Shown: positions 7,626 to 14,392 of the stretch, in pieces
Position numbering within the stretch: the first letter of the stretch is position 1
Layout of the letters: every line of letters starts with the position of its first letter
DNA from: DATCIH01 sp036507955
Lineage (GTDB): Bacteria; Bacillota; Clostridia; Clostridiales; Clostridiaceae
DNA length: 14,999 nucleotides
Direction: 5' to 3'
NCBI GenBank assembly: GCA_036507955.1
Contig: DATCIH010000038.1
Coordinates: forward strand, 1-14,999
Notes under the pieces: model-generated
The model's database searches: none
Told to the model about the DNA's origin: nothing
What the model saw: only the letters and a program-made list of their open reading frames with translations
Program-made: the position numbers and the translations under genes

Positions 7626-7831
7626 GCACTCTGTACCCTCCAATAATAACCAACACAAACATTCGATTTCTGGTAAACCATTTGTAGAATTCAATATAAT
7701 CAGTACCACATTTTGTTATTGGATTAATATTTATATAGTAAAAACAATTCATAAATTTAAGAGAATAGAAATATATCCTATTTCTATTAATATATTTATA
7801 TTAGAATTAATAATTTTAATGGAGAATTAAT

Positions 7832-8425
7832 GTGAAAGAGTTCAGTAATATTGAAAATATGATTGATAAATTTTTTCAAACTGTTCCATGTCAATCAGAT
7901 ATTCCTTTTCCACCGGTAAAAGTGGAAAAATAAAATATTGAATATGCAAATCTATTATTGGATGCCTATTCTAGCAGTGCTGACAGCGAAATACAAGCTA
8001 TAACTCAATATATTTATCACAGTAAAACTATTCATAATAAAGAGATCTCCAATGCATTAATGTGTATAGCATTAGTTGAAATGAACCATATGGATACCTT
8101 AGGTGAATTAATACCATTATTGGGAGGAAAACCTTTTTATCAAAATTCGAGTAAAAACTTTTGGATGTCTGGAAACATACCATACGTTGATAAAAACATC
8201 ATTTATGAAAATGAAAGTTATACTGAAAAGGAAGAAAAAGTGAGGACGATTCAGAAGCTCGAAAGAAATATAATATCTGAAATAAATGCTATTAATAATT
8301 ATAAAGTAATATTAGATAGTATAAAAGATGTATATTTAGAGAAAATTATTTTAAAAATCATTTCCGATGAACAAGTGCATAAAAAAATTTTTCAGAATAT
8401 ATTAAAACAGGAGTCCGCATTATAA
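7832..8425 (+). pseudogene. Ferritin-like di-iron protein with in-frame ochre codon
   Basis: A four-helix ferritin-like protein of the rubrerythrin/bacterioferritin superfamily, resembling clostridial spore-coat-type ferritin-like proteins. GTG 7832 has GGAG seven bases before it and opens MKEFSNIENMIDKFFQ, but TAA at 7931-7933 interrupts the frame after 33 codons. The same frame continues as NIEYANLLLDAYSSSADSE to TAA 8423-8425. Numbered from GTG, the metal ligands are E53, E83 with H86 (EMNH), E150 and E180 with H183 (DEQVH), so the di-iron site is whole and lies after the stop. TTG 7958 could restart translation but would begin inside helix 1. Without the stop the length is 197 residues. 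Its role would be metal storage or peroxide defence. Confidence 0.75.
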
Positions 8426-8470
8426 TAATTAATTATCATAACTTTTTAAAGATTACGTAGAAGGTTACTG

Positions 8471-8509
8471 GTCCCCCTGTATTATATAAAATATGGGGGA
8501 CTATTTTTT
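8471..8509 (+). terminator. Terminator after the ferritin-like gene
   Basis: GTCCCCC (8471-8477) pairs with GGGGGAC (8495-8501). The A/T-rich loop can pair further, and TATTTTTT follows. It lies 45 bases beyond the ferritin-like stop. Confidence 0.85.
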
Positions 8510-8611
8510 CTAAACTAACTAAAAACTCTAAGTTAATATACATAGTCCGCTAATGCTTATAAATTTACTTTTCGAGTTCATCAGAAGCTAAAGCTTTATC
8601 CTATAATATAT

Positions 8612-8655
8612 AAAAAAACAGCTAATCCATAGAATTAACAATGGATTAACTGTTT
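8612..8655 (-). terminator. Terminator of the lipoprotein gene
   Basis: On the minus strand AAACAG and TAATCCAT segments pair with their complements (8616-8630 against 8641-8655, one mismatch) around a ten-base loop. The complement of the A-run at 8612-8618 gives the T-tail. It starts 19 bases after the lipoprotein stop. Confidence 0.88.
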
Positions 8656-8674
8656 TAGCCTTAAGTATTTAACT

Positions 8675-9223
8675 TTATTTCTTTACTTCTTGAACTCCAC
8701 TTACAGAAGAAGTAGCATCCATTTTAAATCCAGCTTTTGCTGCATCGTCTTTAAAATAAATATTTCCCTCAACCTTATTATCTACTAACTGAAAGTCATT
8801 AGTCTCAACATAAAGATCGCCTTTGAAAGTTCCATGTTGAATACTAGCTAAAGGACTATTTATTGTTAGTTTCGGTGCTGTTAAAGTAAACCTAGCTGTT
8901 ATTTTTTTGTTAGCATCCTGGCTATAAAGGGCTATCTTACGTTGCAGTGTTTCTTTACCTGCAGTATCCTTTTTACCATTCTTGAATTCGCCATCTAATA
9001 CTAGATCGTTTTTTATAGTCATGTCCGCTGTTATAACAATAATCCATTTTCCATCTTTACCTATTGTCTTAGTAAATACTGCTGGGTCACTTGTTACTGA
9101 AGCTGACGCTACTGCATCAGTTTTCGCTGGCTCCTTAGCTGGTGAGTTTGCTGCCTTAGAACCACACCCAACCAATAATGATGCCGCCATAACTGTTGTT
9201 AATAACAATACTTTAATTTTCAT
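8675..9223 (-). CDS. Small exported lipoprotein of unknown function
   Basis: I do not recognise the family. ATG 9223 follows GGGGG at fitting distance; an upstream ATG at 9259 precedes that site. The 182 residues begin with a lipoprotein signal, MKIKVLLLTTVMAASLLVGC, with lipobox LVGC and acylated C20. A Ser/Ala/Pro/Lys linker follows (to about 45). The rest looks all-beta, with alternating short segments such as DLVLDGEF, DLYVETNDF and NIYFKDDA that suggest a stacked or helical beta structure. No second cysteine occurs in the mature part. It lacks the SGAT-type motif that ApbE enzymes flavinylate. It lies on the same strand 176 bases after the EET operon but has its own promoter and terminator, so a link to electron transfer is only possible. 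Confidence 0.8.
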   Translation of the reverse strand: MKIKVLLLTTVMAASLLVGCGSKAANSPAKEPAKTDAVASASVTSDPAVFTKTIGKDGKWIIVITADMTIKNDLVLDGEFKNGKKDTAGKETLQRKIALYSQDANKKITARFTLTAPKLTINSPLASIQHGTFKGDLYVETNDFQLVDNKVEGNIYFKDDAAKAGFKMDATSSVSGVQEVKK

Positions 9224-9257
9224 GAAATATTCCCCCTGTTTTGTTTTGTGTAAATTC

Positions 9258-9266
9258 ATTATAACA
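9258..9266 (-). promoter_or_regulatory. Extended -10 promoter of the lipoprotein gene
   Basis: The minus strand reads TGTTATAAT, an extended -10 element (TGnTATAAT), 35 bases ahead of the lipoprotein start. No good -35 box is seen, which extended -10 promoters can tolerate. Confidence 0.5.
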
Positions 9267-9356
9267 TATTTGATAAAAGAATGCTTAAAACATCGAAATA
9301 TATCATTGCATTTTATTAATTTGTGAATACAATTCGAGAATGTTTTAAATTAATGC

Positions 9357-9373
9357 AAAAAAAGTCGTAGACT
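9357..9373 (-). terminator. Possible weak terminator after the EET operon
   Basis: On the minus strand AGTC, loop TAC and GACT are followed by seven T (complement of 9357-9363), 26 bases beyond the last operon gene. The four-base stem is short, so read-through toward the lipoprotein gene is likely if this is the only stop signal. Confidence 0.25.
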
Positions 9374-9398
9374 AGTGAAACTGATGGTGCTTTTATAT

Positions 9399-10364
9399 TT
9401 AATAGATTCTTATTAATAAATTTTCTGTTATCTTTAATAAGAGGTTTTTGCTTTCACAGCTAGGAAGAGTATTAATTAAATCAAACGATCTTTCAGTATA
9501 TCTTACGGCCAACGCCCTAGACTTTTCAATACCTCCCAATTCCTTAACAATATTAACAATATTATTAATATCAATTTCATCAAAGGAGTTCTTAGAAAGA
9601 ATAGGAGATAATCTAAGACTTTCCTTTTGAAGTACATATATTAATGGCAGGGTATAAATGCCTTGTTTTATATCGTTACCTTTAGGCTTACCAATTACTT
9701 TTTCGTCTCCCGTAAAGTCTAAAATATCATCAATTATTTGAAAGGCCATACCTATATTATGGCCGATTTTTGAAAGGTCACGACTTAACTTATTGCTACA
9801 TTTGCTTTCTACTGCTCCAGTATAAAAACTTAACGAGAAAAGCTCTGCGGTTTTTGAAGAAATTCTTTTTAAATATTTATTGACTGATACTTGTTGATTG
9901 AATTTTGATGAAAATTGACCTATTTCTCCCATACACATTCTAGACATAGTATTTGAGTCTATATTAATACTTTTTAAAGAAGAATGTTCAGATAAAATTT
10001 TAAAGCACCTACAAAATAAAAAGTCTCCTATATATACAGCATACTCTTTACCAAGTTTTGCTTGAACAGTTTCAATTCCTCGTCGTAGCATAGAGTCATC
10101 TATTATATCATCATGTACCAAAGTACCCATATGAAGCATTTCAATAACAGCAGCTAAAGGATAAATCTCTTCTTTATTAAATTCACCAAATCTTGCTGCT
10201 ATAATTAAAAAGGCTGGTCTAAGTTGCTTGCCACCAGCATCTATTAGCTCTAAAATCACGTTTTCAACAATTTTTTCTCTACACGCAATATTTTTTTTCA
10301 TTATTTTAGTTACTGCTTCTAAGTCATTTTTTATAATAGGATATTCCTTCCAAAAATTGTCCAT
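9399..10364 (-). CDS. dmkB: Polyprenyl diphosphate synthase (DmkB / HepT-like)
   Basis: A trans-prenyl transferase that extends farnesyl- or geranyl-type diphosphates with isopentenyl diphosphate, making the isoprenoid tail for a quinone. ATG 10364 follows AAAGGGTG and gives 321 residues; upstream in-frame codons overlap eetB and are rejected. The first aspartate motif (HDDIIDDSMLRRG) is at about 84-96 and the second (FQIIDDILDFTGD) at about 208-220; GGKQLRP near 44-50 binds the substrate. It is the last gene of the unit, four bases after the eetB stop, so likely translationally coupled. In Listeria the equivalent gene closes the EET locus and feeds the prenyltransferase DmkA. Chain length cannot be read from the sequence. 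Another quinone or a general polyprenol is an alternative product. Confidence 0.9.
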   Translation of the reverse strand: MDNFWKEYPIIKNDLEAVTKIMKKNIACREKIVENVILELIDAGGKQLRPAFLIIAARFGEFNKEEIYPLAAVIEMLHMGTLVHDDIIDDSMLRRGIETVQAKLGKEYAVYIGDFLFCRCFKILSEHSSLKSINIDSNTMSRMCMGEIGQFSSKFNQQVSVNKYLKRISSKTAELFSLSFYTGAVESKCSNKLSRDLSKIGHNIGMAFQIIDDILDFTGDEKVIGKPKGNDIKQGIYTLPLIYVLQKESLRLSPILSKNSFDEIDINNIVNIVKELGGIEKSRALAVRYTERSFDLINTLPSCESKNLLLKITENLLIRIY

Positions 10365-10368
10365 GTGA

Positions 10369-10899
10369 TCACCCTTTACTGTCAAATAATTTAGTAGTAG
10401 AGTTTATTTTGTTTAAATGGTTTAAAACATATTTGGACGTTACCCCAACAAAAAAACCAGTGCCTATTCCTGACATTGTTAAAATGGGAAGATATAGGCT
10501 TATATTAACATTTTGAACTATTAATGCAGCCATAGTAATTTGACCAATATTGTAAAACACTGATCCAGCGGTACTAACACCTATTAGACTTACCTTATCT
10601 CTACCTAATCTCTTTATAAATAACATTATAAAGAAACTAAATAATGCTCCTGCAGTGCTATACATTAGACTGGATATACTTCCTCCAAACATTGAGGAAA
10701 GTATTAACCTAACAATAATAACAAATAAAGTTTCTATTTCACCAAAGGAATAGAGTGATACAACCGTAACAATGTTTGCTAACCCAAGCTTTGCGCCTGG
10801 CGTTATAAATGGAACCGGTATCATAGATTCAATTAAATGTAGCACCAATGCTTGTGATACTAGCAATGATAAGAATATCATTTTGCGTGTTTTTGTCAT
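10369..10899 (-). CDS. eetB: EetB-like Gx-transporter membrane protein
   Basis: A Gx transporter-family protein, long annotated as heptaprenyl diphosphate synthase component I but structurally akin to ECF-type substrate-binding (S) components. The 176 residues form about five hydrophobic segments with the family motif FITPGAKLGLANIVT near 31-45. ATG 10899 follows AGGTGA, and the eetA stop overlaps that site, so the two are tightly coupled. In Listeria EetB is needed for extracellular electron transfer, but its molecular role is not settled; handling of the quinone or its precursor is one idea. The position between eetA and the polyprenyl synthase matches the Listeria order. Confidence 0.85.
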   Translation of the reverse strand: MTKTRKMIFLSLLVSQALVLHLIESMIPVPFITPGAKLGLANIVTVVSLYSFGEIETLFVIIVRLILSSMFGGSISSLMYSTAGALFSFFIMLFIKRLGRDKVSLIGVSTAGSVFYNIGQITMAALIVQNVNISLYLPILTMSGIGTGFFVGVTSKYVLNHLNKINSTTKLFDSKG

Positions 10900-10909
10900 T
10901 TAATTCACC

Positions 10910-11290
10910 TTAATAGGATAGTTCATCTGTCTCCTGTTTTCCTTCACCTATTATTTTTATAACTAACTTATGTGGTAAACATATTAAAACTTCCCCAGGC
11001 TTACTAATAGCATGAGCTTTTACACATATTTTATCAGGGCAATCTGCGTCAATGATTTTTACCTTTGCTTTATCTATTTCAATAACATTAGTTCCTAGTT
11101 CATTATGAATGGTAAAAGTAATTTTCTTTGCATTCTTGTTTAAGGGAAGTTTTTTATATAACTTCCCTTTTGAATATATCTCTACATAAAAGCTTTTATA
11201 TTTATTATGAGTGTTAATAAATATTACTGTTTCAGGAATAAATGATACTATTATTAAAGCAATTATTATTATTAGATCCCATTTTTTCAT
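10910..11290 (-). CDS. eetA: EetA-like NusG domain II protein
   Basis: A small membrane-anchored protein with one N-terminal transmembrane helix (about residues 5-26) and an outward-facing NusG domain II. This fold is shared with part of the NusG transcription factor but is here unrelated to transcription. The family signature is complete: DADCPDKICV with C84 and C89, and ICLPHKLVIKI with C104. It is 126 residues long; ATG 11290 follows AGAGG, 24 bases after the ndh2 stop. In Listeria EetA is required for extracellular electron transfer alongside EetB, with unknown biochemistry. The cysteines could form a disulfide or bind a cofactor; that is inference. Confidence 0.85.
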   Translation of the reverse strand: MKKWDLIIIIALIIVSFIPETVIFINTHNKYKSFYVEIYSKGKLYKKLPLNKNAKKITFTIHNELGTNVIEIDKAKVKIIDADCPDKICVKAHAISKPGEVLICLPHKLVIKIIGEGKQETDELSY

Positions 11291-11314
11291 TATTACCTCT
11301 TGCTATATTGATTA

Positions 11315-13198
11315 TTATACTAGTTTCGTTGAGGTACCCTTGCTATATAATGGTTTTTGTTTACCAAGCCAAAAGTTTCCAAGATATTTACCAAGCCAAG
11401 GCATTACATAGTAGTCGAGTCCAAAAGATCTTCCTGCGCCTGCCATAAGAGCTATAGCTCCAAAGAAATACCAAAGTATGTCATAACCAGCCATTGCTGA
11501 TAGAACAAAGCTAACAACTAAAACATCTGATGCCGCACTAGCCAGCCAAGTAAATAATCCAGCAAGTAGACATAAACCTATTACTATTTCAGTACAAACA
11601 ATAATTCTTTGAAACCAGATAGCAATTTCAGGGTTTGGTATTAATATTTTCATAATCGCCTTAAAAAATCCAGGCATATTACTTAAAATGGGTGTAGAGG
11701 TGGCAACTGGTGCGGTTAGTGAAGCACTTGCAGTACCATCTGCAGAAACAAATAACCATTGAAAAGGCATTTTAATATTTCCATTTAAAAACCAACTATC
11801 TTTTCCAATTCCAGAAAATATTTTATTAAATCCGTAAGCTTTTGCCCAAGTATCTTCACCTATAAGCTTTTTTAGTCCTTCGAGTACCCACATTGATCCA
11901 ATGAATAATCTTAATGGAACAAGCCAAATTGATGGAGCTTTAGCGGATATATGTCCACCGAGCATTGAACGTTTTTCCTTAATATTAAAGAATTCATGTA
12001 ATAAATAGTGATAAATTAGATAAAAACTACCAACACCAAACATATAATGTAAATTTACTAAGTGTTTCATAGCCATTGCAAAAAATCCTGTAAGTTTCAT
12101 TCCACCAACATTAGCAACGGCATAATGGCTACCGATAGAAACCATAAAGCCATGATAATTTGATTTAAAAGGTTTTTTAGGTGTTTTTTGAATATCTGCA
12201 ATAACGTTATGTGCTGCAGTATCCGCAGTTTGGAGAGCAGCTTCAACTATTTGTGGTAACCCCTTAGAAGCACCTTCTTCAAGGAAAGCTGCATCACCTA
12301 CAACATAAATATTTTCTTTATCAAAGGCTTGCATAAATTCATTAGTATTTATTCGGCATCTATTCGTTAAGGATAGACCAATATTTGAGCAAAAGGAATT
12401 TCCCTGTACGCCACAAGTCCAAATCAATGTTTTAGTAATGACTTTTGTTCCGTCCTTAAGAGTTATATCATTAGGAGTAACTTCTGAAATAGCTGAATTC
12501 TTTAATATCTCAACCCTATGTTTTTTCATGTATTTCTCTGCTTTTAAAGCCATTTTGTCATCTAAAACATTGAGTATTTTGCCTAGGGCTTCTACTACCA
12601 TTAACTTTACTTCGTTCTCATCTATGTTATATTCTTTGCAAAGTTTCTTTTTCCATTCAATAAGTTCTCCAACCATTTCTATACCAGTAAAGCCAGCACC
12701 TGCTACAGCAAAGGTAAGCATAGCTTGTCTCACTTTTGCATCTCTTTCTTTACTTGCAAGTTTAAACATGTTTTCTATATGATGCCTTATTTTAATTGCA
12801 TCATCTAAGGACCAAAGAGAAAATCCATGTTCCTTAACACCTGGTACTCCAAAATATGCAGGTTCACTTCCAGTTCCTAATATTAAATAGTCATATTTAT
12901 ACTCACTATATTCTGAAACTAAAACTTGATCCTTAATATTAACGCTTTTTACTTCCTCAGTAACAATGTTTACTTTAGAACCGTAAAATATCTTCCTTAA
13001 ATCTACTTGTACCGAATCAGGCTCTACTCTGCCACCAGCAACCTCATGTAGTTCCGTCATAAGTGTATGAATTGGATTTTTATCAATTAGTGTAATTTCT
13101 ACGTTTTTATTCTTTTTATATTTCTTACTTAAAATTTTTGCTGCATGGACACCACCATAACCAGCACCTAAAATGACAATATTCTTTTTTGATAACAC
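11315..13198 (-). CDS. ndh2: Membrane-extended type II NADH dehydrogenase Ndh2
   Basis: Oxidises NADH with FAD and reduces a membrane quinone without pumping protons; here it is the likely entry point for extracellular electron transfer. The start is taken as GTG 13198, five bases after GGGGTGG; GTG 13207 overlaps that site and would add three residues. Of 627 residues, about 1-410 are the dehydrogenase, with FAD loop GAGYGG (11-16), NADH loop GAGFTG (167-172) and the second FAD motif VVGDAA (299-304). Ordinary NDH-2 ends there. This one adds about 200 residues with several hydrophobic segments (PLRLFIGSMWVLEGLKKL, a helix pair near 525-560, another near 560-590) resembling DoxX. Such membrane tails mark EET-type Ndh2. 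A loop holds DGTASAS, discussed separately. Confidence 0.9.
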   Translation of the reverse strand: MLSKKNIVILGAGYGGVHAAKILSKKYKKNKNVEITLIDKNPIHTLMTELHEVAGGRVEPDSVQVDLRKIFYGSKVNIVTEEVKSVNIKDQVLVSEYSEYKYDYLILGTGSEPAYFGVPGVKEHGFSLWSLDDAIKIRHHIENMFKLASKERDAKVRQAMLTFAVAGAGFTGIEMVGELIEWKKKLCKEYNIDENEVKLMVVEALGKILNVLDDKMALKAEKYMKKHRVEILKNSAISEVTPNDITLKDGTKVITKTLIWTCGVQGNSFCSNIGLSLTNRCRINTNEFMQAFDKENIYVVGDAAFLEEGASKGLPQIVEAALQTADTAAHNVIADIQKTPKKPFKSNYHGFMVSIGSHYAVANVGGMKLTGFFAMAMKHLVNLHYMFGVGSFYLIYHYLLHEFFNIKEKRSMLGGHISAKAPSIWLVPLRLFIGSMWVLEGLKKLIGEDTWAKAYGFNKIFSGIGKDSWFLNGNIKMPFQWLFVSADGTASASLTAPVATSTPILSNMPGFFKAIMKILIPNPEIAIWFQRIIVCTEIVIGLCLLAGLFTWLASAASDVLVVSFVLSAMAGYDILWYFFGAIALMAGAGRSFGLDYYVMPWLGKYLGNFWLGKQKPLYSKGTSTKLV

Positions 13199-13267
13199 TT
13201 TTACCACCCCATATTATTTATTGTAGTACATTTTTTATCTCTAAATTTTTTGGCATCTGTCTTATTC

Positions 13268-13318
13268 TGATAAAGATTATTTTATTATAACTATCAATTA
13301 TTGGAATAAAGATTATCA
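13268..13318 (-). promoter_or_regulatory. Two Fur-box-like sites at the ndh2 promoter
   Basis: TGATAAAGATTATTT (13268-13282) and GAATAAAGATTATCA (13304-13318) each match the 7-1-7 Fur consensus TGATAATnATTATCA at 11 of 14 positions. They share ATAAAGATTAT in direct orientation, 36 bases apart. The second abuts the -10 box and covers the expected transcription start, a typical repression position. The region is very A/T-rich, so chance matches are a real possibility. Confidence 0.35.
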
Positions 13319-13345
13319 TTTTATTCACAATTGTTTAGAATTCAA
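13318..13345 (-). promoter_or_regulatory. Promoter ahead of ndh2
   Basis: The minus strand has TTGAAT (13345-13340) and TAAAAT (13323-13318) 16 bases apart, about 120 bases before the ndh2 start. It would let ndh2-eetA-eetB-dmkB be expressed apart from the upstream fmnB-dmkA genes. A second TATAAT lies farther downstream but lacks a good -35 box. Confidence 0.45.
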
Positions 13346-13411
13346 CTTTTTATTCTAATAATAAACAACCCAATTTAATATTATCACAAAATTTCATTTT
13401 GTATATATGAT

Positions 13412-14362
13412 TTAATTGTAAATTGTGCATATTATGCCTATTATAATTATTTGAGTTGAATTCATTAATACAAAATTTTTTACAGATAGAACAAAGTTTT
13501 CACTTTTGATTGGTTTATTATTAAAGAGATTAATATTTTTATTTACTATAGTAAAAGTTAATAGTGTAAGTAACGATGCTAATGGAATTATCTTTAAAAC
13601 TACTAACACTACTATATCTACATAACCAATATAATATAAAAGTCTAAACAGTCCTAAAGCCATTGGCTTTCCTATATAATAAGGTAATGTAAACCTTTTA
13701 TTTAGAATATCCTCTTCAACATCACAAATATTATTAGCAAGCATTATATTTGCTATCCCTACTATTGCAGGTATGGAAAATAAAAAAATAGAAAGAATTT
13801 CTAATAAGTTTATACTAAGACTTAGAATATTATTTTGGTAAGTAAAAGAAATTATATTAGTATCATAAATATGAATATATATTGATAAAAATATAATTAT
13901 AAACCCCATAAAAAATCCTGAGAATAATTCTCCTAGTGGCATTCTTGAAATTGGTATAGGACCGAAGGTATAAAGTATCCCTGCGACGAAGGAGATAACT
14001 CCTAAAAATAAAACAACAATATTCGTATTCAAAGTCAACATAATTCCAAATATAATTGCAATTGTGAGCAATGTAAAGATTATGGATAGCACTGCTATTT
14101 CATTTACTCCATATTTAGCAATTAGGCTATCATTAACAATATTACTTATTTGATTTTTGTTTGATTTTTTGTGATCCACATAATTATTAATTGTGGTTGT
14201 AGCCATATCGAAGGCTAATAGTGAAATAAACATTATTATAAAATTCTTTAAATCGAAACTCTTATATCTATAAATAGCATAAACTGATCCTAAAAAAAAT
14301 GGAATTAAACTAGCCAATTTAGTTTTTATCTCTACTAATTTGAAAAAATTCTTTAATAACAA
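13412..14362 (-). CDS. dmkA: UbiA-family prenyltransferase (DmkA / MenA-like)
   Basis: An integral membrane enzyme that joins a polyprenyl chain to an aromatic acceptor, here probably 1,4-dihydroxy-2-naphthoate, giving demethylmenaquinone. The 316 residues are mostly hydrophobic, with about eight to nine membrane helices. The two aspartate-rich diphosphate-binding motifs are NNYVD (59-63, in NNYVDHKKS) and NNICDVEED (210-218); YTFGPIPISRMPLGE (131-145) is the MenA-type block. The first motif begins with N where NDxxD is usual. TTG 14362 follows GAGGG at six bases; the nearby ATG is out of frame. It lies 30 bases after the ApbE gene, so co-transcribed. The naphthoate-making men genes are not in the window. 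Confidence 0.87.
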   Translation of the reverse strand: MLLKNFFKLVEIKTKLASLIPFFLGSVYAIYRYKSFDLKNFIIMFISLLAFDMATTTINNYVDHKKSNKNQISNIVNDSLIAKYGVNEIAVLSIIFTLLTIAIIFGIMLTLNTNIVVLFLGVISFVAGILYTFGPIPISRMPLGELFSGFFMGFIIIFLSIYIHIYDTNIISFTYQNNILSLSINLLEILSIFLFSIPAIVGIANIMLANNICDVEEDILNKRFTLPYYIGKPMALGLFRLLYYIGYVDIVVLVVLKIIPLASLLTLLTFTIVNKNINLFNNKPIKSENFVLSVKNFVLMNSTQIIIIGIICTIYN

Positions 14363-14392
14363 TTTTATCCCTCATTTCAATATAATTATAAC

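Noticed and set aside
2179..8425. Stop-codon recoding (readthrough or an altered code) to explain the in-frame TAG and TAA codons
   Set aside because: The stops occur together with frameshifts in the left operon, both TAG and TAA are involved, and neighbouring genes use the same codons as normal stops.
8675..9223. The lipoprotein as the flavinylated carrier (PplA) of the EET system
   Set aside because: No SGAT/SGAS-type motif is present; DATSSVSG near the C-terminus does not fit, and the gene has its own promoter and terminator.
8982..9326. 114-codon plus-strand frame opposite the lipoprotein gene
   Set aside because: Antisense shadow of a convincing lipoprotein gene with signal peptide, ribosome site and terminator.
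12438..12782. 114-codon plus-strand frame inside ndh2
   Set aside because: Antisense shadow of a strongly conserved dehydrogenase domain; no start signal.
13386..13402. ACAAAAT / ATTTTGT inverted repeat after dmkA as a terminator
   Set aside because: The stem is almost all A-T and no T-run follows on the minus strand.
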